This document shows, one piece after another, positions 17,141 to 25,028 of a DNA stretch of 63,979 bases. The translations under genes were made by a program, and so were the position numbers. This stretch comes from Candidatus Omnitrophota bacterium. GTDB lineage: Bacteria > Hinthialibacterota > Hinthialibacteria > Hinthialibacterales > Hinthialibacteraceae. The notes under the pieces are model-generated. The model did not search any database. It had not been told where the DNA came from and saw only the letters and a program-made list of their open reading frames with translations. The stretch spans positions 1-63,979 of the forward strand of contig JBFMBP010000104.1 of assembly GCA_040755155.1 (NCBI GenBank), given 5' to 3'. Every line of letters starts with the position of its first letter. Positions within the stretch are counted from its first letter, which is position 1.

Positions 17141-17154
17141 GGCACAAACTTTGC
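17141..17154 (+). promoter_or_regulatory. Sigma54 (-24/-12) promoter of the redox operon
   Basis: GGCACAAACTTTGC has the exact GG-N10-GC spacing and both the GGCAC and TTGC consensus blocks. Transcription should begin near 17166, leaving a leader of about 15 bases with AAGGAAG before the ATG at 17182. This rules out the open GTG start at 17050, which lies upstream of the promoter. Confidence 0.75.
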
Positions 17155-17181
17155 CCTAAGATTCTGACAAGGAAGAAGATT

Positions 17182-18183
17182 ATGGGGCGTTTAGTCGGCA
17201 TACCTCTGTTTGGCGATCGCGTTGCGCCGCGATGCAATTGCGCCGAGAATTATCTCTTGGCGCAAATCGAAAATAGGGCTATCGCCACCAAGGAAACCAT
17301 TCATCTCCGTTGCCAAGACGAATGGGACCTCGTCGATGAATTGATCGGCTTGGGCATCGAAATTTTCGTCTGCGGCGGCATCGAACGCGAGTATCAACGC
17401 CGCTTCGAAGCCAAAGGCGTCCGCGTTATCGGCAATGTAGCGGGCGAGGCGAACGAGGCGCTCGCCGCTTTGGCGGAGAATCGCCTTGAATCCTGGTTTG
17501 GATATAAATCCATTGAGACTTCATCTCCCAACGTAGAACCAGCTTCCAGACCCATAGAAATAATAAGCGCGCCCCCGGCGGATCAAAATCCTCCAGCTCC
17601 CTGCTTGGTCAATTGTTTGCAATGCGACGAACGCACCTGCCAAATGGGTCAAGGATGCGTGGCCGTCTCCGATTCGGTTTTTAGCGGCCAAGGCGGCGCC
17701 GTTTCCGGCAGTTCCTACTCTTTCTATCTGACCAGCCTCGCCGGAGCGCCCATCTCGCGCATGGAAGATTTGGGCGCTTATTGCAAAATGCTCCAATGCA
17801 AGCGGCTGGGAGTCGTATTCTGCGCCGCCGTCTTCGCGGAAGCCGAATGGATTTTTAAACGGCTGGAGGAAGACATCCGCATCCTGCCGTTATGCTGCCA
17901 ATTCGGCTGCCGCCGGGAAGAAAACCGGCAAACGGCGGATCGCCCCCTCTGCGATCCCGGCAGTTTGGTTTCCATCCTCAACGATGCCGGATGCGATCTA
18001 GTCGTTTCGCTGGGGCCGTGCGCCGAATTCAACGCCGCCCTGGATCAAGCCAGCCGGGCGCCCGTCGTCTCCGCCATCGGAAAGGACATCCGCGCTGGAG
18101 GCAATCTCTTCCCCGCCGCCGCCCGCTGTGAGGAACGCTCGGATTGGCGGAAGAAATATTGTCTTACTTTAAATGATGAGTGA
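17182..18183 (+). CDS. NifX/NafY-like domain fused to DUF1847 metal-binding domain
   Basis: 333 residues. The first about 100 (MGRLVGIPLFGDRVAPRCN, FVCGGIEREYQRRFEAKGV) match the dinitrogenase iron-molybdenum cofactor biosynthesis (NifX/NifB C-terminal) fold. After a Pro-rich linker, residues about 145-325 match DUF1847, a cysteine-rich family: CLQCDERTCQMGQGC, VVFCAAVFAEAEW, LPLCCQFGCRR, CDPGSLVSILNDAGCDLVVSLGPC. Both domains suggest binding or sensing of metal clusters. It is the first gene behind the sigma54 promoter and precedes iron-sulfur and haem proteins, so a role in cluster delivery or redox sensing for that complex is plausible but inferred. The start is fixed by AAGGAAG and by the promoter position. 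Confidence 0.75.
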   Translation: MGRLVGIPLFGDRVAPRCNCAENYLLAQIENRAIATKETIHLRCQDEWDLVDELIGLGIEIFVCGGIEREYQRRFEAKGVRVIGNVAGEANEALAALAENRLESWFGYKSIETSSPNVEPASRPIEIISAPPADQNPPAPCLVNCLQCDERTCQMGQGCVAVSDSVFSGQGGAVSGSSYSFYLTSLAGAPISRMEDLGAYCKMLQCKRLGVVFCAAVFAEAEWIFKRLEEDIRILPLCCQFGCRREENRQTADRPLCDPGSLVSILNDAGCDLVVSLGPCAEFNAALDQASRAPVVSAIGKDIRAGGNLFPAAARCEERSDWRKKYCLTLNDE

Positions 18184-18231
18184 TGAGCCGCCTAACCGAG
18201 AAAAAGTCGCTTGGCGAAAGCAGGAAGAAAA

Positions 18232-18308
18232 GTAGGATGGGTCGCGTTTTTTGACTCATCGATATTTTAATTAGTAATTGATGGGTCAAACGACGTGACC
18301 CATCCTAC
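18232..18308. repeat. Long-arm inverted repeat, family 2, copy 1
   Basis: The arms begin GTAGGATGGGTC and end GACCCATCCTAC, with a nearly complementary extension (CGTTTTTTGAC against GTCAAACGACG), about 29 bases per arm. A relative lies at 45118-45199. It separates the NifX-like gene from the HdrD-like gene and may act as an attenuator or a mobile hairpin. Confidence 0.65.
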
Positions 18309-18447
18309 GGTATTAAGCGTTTTCTAAGGAGTGATGAATACCCTAACGAAGGAAAAAATTGTGGTGAGTGCGGATTATAAAAAAATTATTTCTTTCATCA
18401 CTCATCACTCATCATGCATCATTTAAAAAGTGATGGAGGTTATCCGA

Positions 18448-19905
18448 ATGGCCAATCCAGCCGCAGCCGCAGCGCCGGAACAATCCGCCAAGGCGAAAAA
18501 ATATCCCTACTACATCGAAAAACCGTTGGAAGAAGGGCGGGTGAAGCAATTCCTCGACATCTTCGCCGCCATCCTGCGCCATAGCAATTATAAACCCCTG
18601 CTCGACATCTACAGCCGCGTCGTTACCCGATGCGCGCGCTGCGCCGGGGGCTGCCAGATTTACCAGGCTACCGGCGATCCCGAAGACATTCCCTGCTATC
18701 GCTCCAACCTGCTGCTTGGCGTGTACCGCCGCCATTTCACTCTCGGCGGCTGGCTGCGCGGGCGCATCCTCGGCGATCCCGGCTTGCAGGAATCGACGAT
18801 CGACGAGATGCTCGACGCTTTTTACCATTGCACCGGATGCCGCCGTTGCAATCTCGAATGCCCGATGGGACTCGATCACGGACTGGTGATGCGCCTCGCC
18901 CGCAATATCCTCAGCGAGATGGGCATCGTTCCCAAAGCGCTGCTGGTCAGCGTCCGCGAACAGTTGCAAGGCAAAACCGCCAACACTTCCGCCATTCCCG
19001 CTCCCGCCATGATGGACACTTGCGAGTTTCTGGAAGAAGAACTCGCAGATTTGACGGGGCAAAAAATCCATTTTCCAATCGATAGAGAAGACGTGGAGTA
19101 CGTCTTTTTCCCCGCCGTCAGCGATTACCTCTTGGAACCCGACACTCTCATGGGCAACGCCGCCGTCCTCTACGCCGCCGGAGATCAAGACAATTGGACG
19201 ATCGGAACCAAGTACTTCGACGGCATCAACTACGGCCTCTTCTACAACGACGCCATTCTCGGCCGCATCGTGGAAAAGGAGATCGCCGAAGTCCGCCGTC
19301 TTCGCGGCAAGAAAATCCTCATCGGCGAATGCGGTCATGCTTCCCGTTCTGCCAAAGCCTTCGTTCCTACCTTCAACGGCGGCGAAGCGATTCCCGTCGT
19401 CAGCATTCAGGAATACACGTTCAACGCTTTGGAACAAGGCAAAATCACGCTCGATCCCAACGCCGTCACGGAAACGGTTACCTATCACGATCCCTGCAAT
19501 CTCGCCCGTTCCGGCTGGATCGTGGAACAGCCGCGCAAGATTCTGAAATCCTTCGTCAAAAATTTCGTCGAAATGGAACCTCACGGCGCAGAGAATTATT
19601 GCTGCGGCGGCGGCGGCGGCACTGTATCGCTCGACGAAGTCCACGACTACCGCATGAAAGTCGTAGGCAAGATCAAAGCGGAACAGATGCGCGCCACAGG
19701 AGCGGAAATCATTGTCGCCCCTTGCGCCAATTGCAAGAAACAATTGAAGGAACTGGTGGATTACTACAAAATCCCCGCCACGGTCGTAGGGCTGCACGAC
19801 CTGATCTTGCGCGCCATCCGCTTCCCGGAAAAAAACGGCGCGGCGACGAGCGAGGAGACATACGAGGCTGGGGAAATAAAAGAAAATTCCCCTGTTTCCG
19901 TTTAA
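18448..19905 (+). CDS. HdrD/DsrK/TmcB-like iron-sulfur protein
   Basis: 485 residues resembling the cytoplasmic catalytic subunit of Hdr-type transmembrane complexes, which exchange electrons between a thiol/disulfide or carrier and the membrane. Two N-terminal cluster sites are visible: C62, C65, C69, C83 (RCARCAGGC...C, unusual spacing) and C128, C131, C134, C138 (CTGCRRCNLECPMG). The C-terminal CCG domain binds a noncubane cluster: DPCNLARS near 350, YCCGGGGGT near 384 and CANCKK near 424. GGAGG nine bases before 18448 fixes the start; the in-frame GTG and ATG just upstream lie in or before the ribosome binding site. The neighbours (cytochrome b, ferredoxin, NrfD) are the partners expected for DsrMKJOP, Tmc or Hmc. 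The substrate is unknown. Confidence 0.85.
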   Translation: MANPAAAAAPEQSAKAKKYPYYIEKPLEEGRVKQFLDIFAAILRHSNYKPLLDIYSRVVTRCARCAGGCQIYQATGDPEDIPCYRSNLLLGVYRRHFTLGGWLRGRILGDPGLQESTIDEMLDAFYHCTGCRRCNLECPMGLDHGLVMRLARNILSEMGIVPKALLVSVREQLQGKTANTSAIPAPAMMDTCEFLEEELADLTGQKIHFPIDREDVEYVFFPAVSDYLLEPDTLMGNAAVLYAAGDQDNWTIGTKYFDGINYGLFYNDAILGRIVEKEIAEVRRLRGKKILIGECGHASRSAKAFVPTFNGGEAIPVVSIQEYTFNALEQGKITLDPNAVTETVTYHDPCNLARSGWIVEQPRKILKSFVKNFVEMEPHGAENYCCGGGGGTVSLDEVHDYRMKVVGKIKAEQMRATGAEIIVAPCANCKKQLKELVDYYKIPATVVGLHDLILRAIRFPEKNGAATSEETYEAGEIKENSPVSV

Positions 19906-20026
19906 CATACATCACTCTTTCTTTGGAATAATTGAAGGGTGGCATGGGCAAGGTTTTTTCTGCCCTTGAAACAATGAAATTGGACGAAGAAATAAATATA
20001 CATCATGAGGAAGAGGTAAATAAAAC

Positions 20027-20728
20027 ATGCACGATATGCTGCAATTCGCTCGCGGACCGCTCTTCCGCCTGGCATTCCTCGTTATGGCGTTGGGGCTGCT
20101 GCGCCTTGTGATACTCGCGTTATGGGGAATCGGCCAAATGATTTACCGCGCTAGAGACCACAATAATCCTTATTCCAAAATCGTCAAAACCACGCTGACC
20201 TGGTTGATCCCGATTCAACGTTTGCATCGCATCCGCCCTTGGCTGAGTTATTCCTCATTTCTTTTTCATATGGGATTAATCGTTACGCCCATATTTCTGC
20301 TCGATCATATCCATCTTTGGCGGGCGTCCATCGGCATAAGTTGGCCTGGCATCCCTAAAACAGCCGCCGACGCGCTGACGCTGCTGGTTCTCGCCGCCGG
20401 GATTTTGCTTATCGGCATCAGAATCTTCAATCCCTACACGCGCCGGGTCAGCGGCTTTATGGATTATTTTCTAGTACTGCTGATTCTCTTCATCTTCTCA
20501 ACGGGATTCATTGCCTCGCGTCCCTATAATCCCATTCCCTACGAGACATCGATGCTAATCCATGTACTCTCGGCGGATTTGATTCTTCTTCTCGCCCCCT
20601 TCACGAAGATCGCCCATTGCGTTCTCTTCCCGCTGGTCCGGATGACCTCCGAACTCGCCTGGAAATTCCCCCCCGAGGCAGGCAAGGACGCAGCCATCCA
20701 GGTTCATGGGGAGGTGAAACCGATATGA
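20027..20728 (+). CDS. Membrane cytochrome b subunit (DsrM/TmcC/NarI-like)
   Basis: 233 residues with five or six membrane helices and a His pattern of the nitrate reductase gamma/DsrM fold (LHRIRP, SFLFHMGLIV, LLDHIHLWR, MLIHVLSAD, TKIAHCVLFP), suited to hold two b haems. In DsrMKJOP and Tmc complexes this subunit oxidises or reduces menaquinol and passes electrons to the HdrD-like partner, which is the preceding gene. It is shorter than classical DsrM (about 330 residues). GAGG lies upstream of the ATG; the stop codon overlaps the next ATG (ATGA), so translation of the two is coupled. Confidence 0.8.
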   Translation: MHDMLQFARGPLFRLAFLVMALGLLRLVILALWGIGQMIYRARDHNNPYSKIVKTTLTWLIPIQRLHRIRPWLSYSSFLFHMGLIVTPIFLLDHIHLWRASIGISWPGIPKTAADALTLLVLAAGILLIGIRIFNPYTRRVSGFMDYFLVLLILFIFSTGFIASRPYNPIPYETSMLIHVLSADLILLLAPFTKIAHCVLFPLVRMTSELAWKFPPEAGKDAAIQVHGEVKPI

Positions 20729-21504
20729 AAGGCATGTTAACCGACGTTACCAAGTGCATCGGCTGCGGCCAATGCGTTAAAGGCTGCACCGAAGCCAATC
20801 GTCTGCAGGAACAACCATCGAAGTTGTACCACAGCCGCGATGGACTCTCCGGCCAGCGCTTCACAACTGTAATTCATATCAAGAAAGACGGCGAAGACCG
20901 TTATGTGCGCAAGCATTGCCGCCATTGCATCGAGCCGGCCTGCGCATCCGCCTGCATCGTCGGCGCCCTGCAAAAAACACCCGAAGGCGCCGTCATCTAC
21001 GACGACGGCATGTGCATCGGGTGCCGTTATTGCATGATGGCCTGCCCCTTCGGCATTCCCAAATACGAATGGGCCAGCGCCGTGCCCTATGTTCGCAAAT
21101 GCACTCTTTGCTATGAACGCTTCCGGGAAGGAACAATTCCCGCCTGCGTCGAAGCCTGCCCCGAACAGGCTACGATCTTCGGCGACCGCGACGAGTTGAT
21201 CGCCGCCGCCCAACAGCTCATCAAGGACAATCCCGGCAAATACATCGACCGCGTTTACGGGGAAAAGGAAATCGGCGGAACCGCCGTAATGTATATCTCC
21301 GACGCGCCCCTCGATTTTCTCGCCTGGAAACCCAATCTGGACGAGCGCCCGCTGCCCCGCTACACCTGGGCGGCGCTGAGCAAGGTTCCCGGCATCGCCT
21401 TTGGCGTAGCGGCCGGCATGACCGGCCTTTATTGGATTATTGAACGACGCATGAAATTATCCGGCGGCGAACCGTCGCCAACGGCGGAGGGCCATCATGA
21501 ATAA
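20725..21504 (+). CDS. Four-cluster ferredoxin subunit (HmcB/DsrO-like) with C-terminal membrane helix
   Basis: 259 residues with four [4Fe-4S] Cys sets: CIGCGQCVKGC at 11-21, CRHCIEPACASAC, CIGCRYCMMACPFG, and CTLCYERFREG...CVEACP. This is the polyferredoxin partner of NrfD proteins. A C-terminal helix (GIAFGVAAGMTGLYWII) could anchor it, as in HybA. I see no Tat or Sec signal: the first cluster starts at residue 11. Family members in Hmc or Dsr complexes are usually exported, so either the side of the membrane differs or export occurs with a partner. The ATG at 20725, behind GGGGAGG, is chosen; the 36-residue upstream extension would run through the previous gene. It overlaps NrfD by eight bases. 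Confidence 0.85.
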   Translation: MKGMLTDVTKCIGCGQCVKGCTEANRLQEQPSKLYHSRDGLSGQRFTTVIHIKKDGEDRYVRKHCRHCIEPACASACIVGALQKTPEGAVIYDDGMCIGCRYCMMACPFGIPKYEWASAVPYVRKCTLCYERFREGTIPACVEACPEQATIFGDRDELIAAAQQLIKDNPGKYIDRVYGEKEIGGTAVMYISDAPLDFLAWKPNLDERPLPRYTWAALSKVPGIAFGVAAGMTGLYWIIERRMKLSGGEPSPTAEGHHE

Positions 21505-23353
21505 GCGAATCGTCATCAAATCTATCTTGTGGGCTTTCGTCTCCGCCGGATTGGTTCTCGCCGTTGCGCGCTTCTTTTTAGGATTGGGCGCGACGACGGC
21601 GCTGTCGGACGATGCGCCTTGGGGATTGTGGATCGCCTTCGACGTGATGGGCGGCGTCGCCCTGGCGGCGGGCGGCTTCGTGATCGCGGCGACTGTCTAC
21701 ATATTTCATTTGGAAAAATACCGACCCATCTTGCGCCCCGCCGTTCTCACCGCCTTTTTGGGCTATGTCGCCGTCGTGGTGGGATTGCAATTCGACCTGG
21801 GTCTGCCCTGGCGCATCTGGCACGCCATGATCTACTGGCAGCATCATTCCGTCCTCTTCGAGGTTGCCTGGTGCGTGATGCTCTATCTCACCGTGCTGGC
21901 GTTGGAATTCGCCCCCGTGGCTTTAGAGCATCCCTTCTTGCAATGGCCTATTCTCCAGCGCATCCACAAGCTGCTTAAGTTTCTGACCATCCCTCTGGTC
22001 ATCGCCGGGATTATGCTTTCCACCCTGCATCAATCCTCATTGGGTTCGCTCTTTTTGATTATGCCTTATCGCCTGCATCCGCTATGGTATACCCCCATCA
22101 TCCCTGCATTGTTCTTCGTTTCCGCCATCGGTTTGGGATTGATGATGGTAACGCTGGAAGCCTTCGTCTCCTCCTGGCTTTTCGATCACAAGCCCAAGAT
22201 CGAGTTGCTTTCCGGCCTGGGACGCGCCGCTTCTGTGGTTCTCTTTCTATATATATTGGTACGCTTCACGGATTTGACTGTACGCGGACAGTTGGGATTC
22301 CTCGCTGAAGGCTCCTGGCAAAGCCTGCTTTTCTTCTTTGAAAACGCCGTCAGCGCTTTGATTCCCGCTATTTTACTTTCCAATAAAAAATGGCGCAGCC
22401 GCCCCGATATTCTCCTCTCATGCGCCATCATGGTTGTATTCGGCATGGTCTTGAACCGGCTGGATGTCGGCATCGCCGCTATCCAAAAATCCCCCGGCTA
22501 CGCTTATTTCCCCACTTGGATGGAGATTGGAACCAGCCTCTCCATCGTCGCCGCCGCCGCTCTGGCCTATATCTTCTGCGCCGAGAATTTCCGTCTTTTC
22601 ATTGACGAAAAACACGAAGAAAAATCTCCCGAAGCGCTGCGTTACGAAAAGCCCCAATTCGACGTTCCCTCCCAAGCTTGGCTGGGAGACGCCTTCGCCC
22701 GCAATTTCAGCGTCTTCTCTATCGTCGCCGTTTTGACCATCGCCTTCACCGCCGCCATCCTTCCTTCCCGCGCCCTGTCGCGCTATGAAGCGAAAGATGT
22801 TCCCGTCCAAGCGGCTCAAGGCTGGGATATTCTCAAAATCGATGGTAATCGCACCGGCGAATATGTTTTATTCGATCATAAAGATCATATCGCTCGCCTG
22901 CAGGTAACCTACGGCGAACGGGAAGGCTGCATCAAATGCCATCACGCCCGGCTGCCCAAAGACGGCCCTGGCCGTTGCGGCGTTTGCCATTCCGATATGT
23001 ACAAGCCCAAATCCAACTTCGATCACGCCTATCATCAAAGTATATTGCTGGGGAATAAATCCTGCGCCCAATGCCACCCCGAAGGAATCTCCAAGTCGAA
23101 AGAGACGGCCAAAGTCTGCTCCGAATGCCATCGCGCTATGTTCGAACACATCGATGTCAAAGAGCCGGATTATTATATAGCGCGAGGGTACGTAGACGCC
23201 ATGCACGACCTCTGCATCCCCTGCCATACGGAACAAAGCAAGATACTAGGCAGAAAGAAGCTAGCCCAATGCGCTGCCTGCCACGCCAATCCCCCCGGAC
23301 CGGCGGGTGCGGCGCTGAATATAGAAAATGCGGATGAATTGCCGCGAAAGTAA
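21497..23353 (+). CDS. NrfD-like membrane quinone oxidoreductase fused to a six-haem cytochrome c
   Basis: 618 residues. Residues about 1-430 form an NrfD/PsrC-type membrane protein with roughly nine to ten helices (GLWIAFDVMGGVALAAGGF is typical), which handles menaquinone. After a helix near 412-430 the C-terminal part (about 455-605) has six CxxCH motifs: CIKCH, CGVCH, CAQCH, CSECH, CIPCH, CAACH, with FDHKDH and FDHAYH histidines as distal ligands, as in cytochrome c3-type proteins. In known Hmc, Dsr and Qrc complexes the NrfD and multihaem subunits are separate proteins; here they are one polypeptide. The cytochrome end must be periplasmic. A terminator follows, so this is the last gene of the operon. 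Confidence 0.85.
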   Translation: MNKRIVIKSILWAFVSAGLVLAVARFFLGLGATTALSDDAPWGLWIAFDVMGGVALAAGGFVIAATVYIFHLEKYRPILRPAVLTAFLGYVAVVVGLQFDLGLPWRIWHAMIYWQHHSVLFEVAWCVMLYLTVLALEFAPVALEHPFLQWPILQRIHKLLKFLTIPLVIAGIMLSTLHQSSLGSLFLIMPYRLHPLWYTPIIPALFFVSAIGLGLMMVTLEAFVSSWLFDHKPKIELLSGLGRAASVVLFLYILVRFTDLTVRGQLGFLAEGSWQSLLFFFENAVSALIPAILLSNKKWRSRPDILLSCAIMVVFGMVLNRLDVGIAAIQKSPGYAYFPTWMEIGTSLSIVAAAALAYIFCAENFRLFIDEKHEEKSPEALRYEKPQFDVPSQAWLGDAFARNFSVFSIVAVLTIAFTAAILPSRALSRYEAKDVPVQAAQGWDILKIDGNRTGEYVLFDHKDHIARLQVTYGEREGCIKCHHARLPKDGPGRCGVCHSDMYKPKSNFDHAYHQSILLGNKSCAQCHPEGISKSKETAKVCSECHRAMFEHIDVKEPDYYIARGYVDAMHDLCIPCHTEQSKILGRKKLAQCAACHANPPGPAGAALNIENADELPRK

Positions 23354-23381
23354 CTTTGAATTTTATTGAACTTTAAGAAAA

Positions 23382-23415
23382 GCGGGCGAAAAGCAAATAT
23401 TCGCCCGCCTTTTTG
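23382..23415 (+). terminator. Intrinsic terminator of the redox operon
   Basis: GCGGGCGAA pairs perfectly with TTCGCCCGC across a nine-base loop, followed by CCTTTTTT, 29 bases after the stop of the NrfD-cytochrome gene. Confidence 0.85.
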
Positions 23416-23529
23416 TTAATATCGCATTTTGTCAAGGCGGGGCGGCAGGGCAAGGCCTCAGCCTGCCCTTGATGGATCGATCCAAGGTAGACTTCGTCTT
23501 GCCTTCCCGCCCCGGCGCCCCGTCGTCAT

Positions 23530-23609
23530 CCCAGCCTTAAAAGGCTGGGCTATTTTTAAATGCCCCTTTAAAGGGGCAAATGACACTAGCCCGCCGTTTC
23601 AACGGCGGG
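23530..23609. repeat. Triple-palindrome repeat, family 3, copy 1
   Basis: Three consecutive palindromes: CCCAGCCTTAAAAGGCTGGG, TGCCCCTTTAAAGGGGCA and CCCGCCGTTTCAACGGCGGG. The same three in reverse order and orientation lie at 50267-50346. It fills the gap between the terminator and the convergent hydrolase gene. Confidence 0.8.
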
Positions 23610-23673
23610 GCGGTAGGTCTTTTCTTCCTGCAATCGTCGAGAGCCTATCTTTGGTAGGGGGGATCATCACTCA

Positions 23674-24567
23674 TCATTCTTCTTTCCGTTCTTTCTCCAA
23701 TTGCTCCCGGAATTTCTTCTCCGCCCGATCAATGGCGTCACGATAGCCTTGAGGATCGATGAAGGGATTCGTTTTTTCTCCCTTTTCCAAGCGCTCTCTT
23801 TTTTCTTTAAATGAAAACTCAAACCCATGCTGCGCCAGATATACGTCGCAGGGCAGCGTTTTTAAGAATTTGAACGTATACTCGAAATCCGCGGCGTTAT
23901 CGGGATATTTCGGATTATCACGGAATTTATAACCGGGACAGGAGATGCTGCTCATGAAAACGACATCGTAGGTTTTGTCCCCTTCTTTCGCCTTCATCGT
24001 CCACGTCAGGCATCCCTTCGTATGGCCTGGCGTTAAATAGGCGGTCAATAAAGATTCTCCCAACTTGACTTGTTCTTTGTCGCGTACAATGCCGTCGGCT
24101 TTGACCGAGGGGAAAGGATATTGATCGCCGAATTGGGGATCGCCCTTGCCGCCATTGGCCAAAAGAACGGCGTCCGCTTCGGAAGAGAATAGTATCGCCC
24201 TCGTCCATTTCTTCAACTCAACGAGTCCACCGGCATGATCGACATGGGCATGGACGCACAGTAAGATTTTCACGTTCTCCAATGTGAATCCCAGTTTTTT
24301 TATATTGTCCTTGATAATCGGCGCCGTTTCCGGGAAACCGCCGTCTAAGACGATAAGTCCGTCGGATGTTGCAATCAGAAATGACGAAACATTTTCGGCG
24401 CCGACGTAATAGATATTGCCGATAATGCGAAAAGGTTCGATAGGCCGATTCCAAGAGCGAAACATCGGATCGGATTGAGCGTTTAACGATAGGGGCGCAA
24501 AAGACAAGAAAATCGCCGAAATGAAGAAAAAAACTCGAAAACGGAGCGAGAGGGAAGCACGCATCAT
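23674..24567 (-). CDS. Subclass B3-like metallo-beta-lactamase fold hydrolase, secreted
   Basis: 297 residues with a signal peptide (FRVFFFISAIFLSFAPLSLNA, cut near residue 30). Zinc ligands of the B3 pattern are present: HAHVDH gives His106, His108, Asp110 and His111; His182 lies in TPGHTKG; and a histidine in YLAQHGFEF near residue 245 takes the place of His263. The order and spacing match periplasmic B3 enzymes such as FEZ-1 or BJP-1. Many environmental members have not been shown to confer resistance, so a general lactone or amide hydrolase remains possible. The C-terminal 25 residues are highly charged. No linked regulator is seen; it stands alone between repeats. Confidence 0.85.
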   Translation of the reverse strand: MMRASLSLRFRVFFFISAIFLSFAPLSLNAQSDPMFRSWNRPIEPFRIIGNIYYVGAENVSSFLIATSDGLIVLDGGFPETAPIIKDNIKKLGFTLENVKILLCVHAHVDHAGGLVELKKWTRAILFSSEADAVLLANGGKGDPQFGDQYPFPSVKADGIVRDKEQVKLGESLLTAYLTPGHTKGCLTWTMKAKEGDKTYDVVFMSSISCPGYKFRDNPKYPDNAADFEYTFKFLKTLPCDVYLAQHGFEFSFKEKRERLEKGEKTNPFIDPQGYRDAIDRAEKKFREQLEKERKEE

Positions 24568-24595
24568 AGGGATGGTTCCTTTTCTAATTTTGTCT

Positions 24596-24748
24596 GAGCC
24601 TCTTGCAAAACTCTATAATTCCTCCCCCAAACATGGGGGAGGTTAGGAGGCAATGTCATTAAGTCTCATAAAATCAACCCCCCTCTAACTCCCCCCAAGC
24701 TTGGGGGGAGAATTTAAAAGCGGATTTTATTAATTTTGCAAGAGCCTC
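24596..24748. mobile_element. Miniature inverted-repeat element, 153 bp
   Basis: Terminal inverted repeat GAGCCTCTTGCAAAA and TTTTGCAAGAGCCTC, with two inner palindromes around CCCCCAAACATGGGGG and CCCCCCAAGCTTGGGGGG. It is a shorter relative of 11197-11517. The stretch 24749-24950 behind it contains two diverged copies of a short AAATCC-rich motif and no gene. Confidence 0.65.
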
Positions 24749-24951
24749 ATCTGAATCCGGATTTTTAGGATGAAAGGATGGCCAGGATGTTTTATCTCGT
24801 AAATCCAGAAAATCATGGCCATCCCGTTTCTGACAATGCAATGATGACCAGTTTTTTTTCTCCTGTAAATCCATAAAATCTCCGGCCTTCCAGATTCTGA
24901 CGCTTTAAATTGAAACGTTTGGGGGGTGGTATTCGTATTAAGAGTAAAACA

Positions 24952-24980
24952 TTGACAAACCGATTTCCTAGGAGAAAAAT
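24952..24980 (+). promoter_or_regulatory. Possible sigma70 promoter of the tubulin/Hsp70 operon
   Basis: A perfect TTGACA is followed after 17 bases by AAAAAT, 49 bases before the first ATG. The -10 box is poor, so this is only a candidate; no other promoter is evident in the 280 bases before the operon. Confidence 0.3.
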
Positions 24981-25028
24981 TTCGGTTACGGCGCATTTTT
25001 TGACTAATGGAAAGCAAGGCGGCCTTCT

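Noticed and set aside
17050-17181. 44-codon N-terminal extension of the NifX-like protein from a GTG
   Set aside because: It lies across the sigma54 promoter, and the ATG at 17182 has a good ribosome binding site and the family start.
18412-19908. 498-codon open frame on the minus strand
   Set aside because: It mirrors the HdrD-like gene; the composition (Phe/Asp/Gly-rich) is that of an antisense shadow and there are no motifs or start signals.
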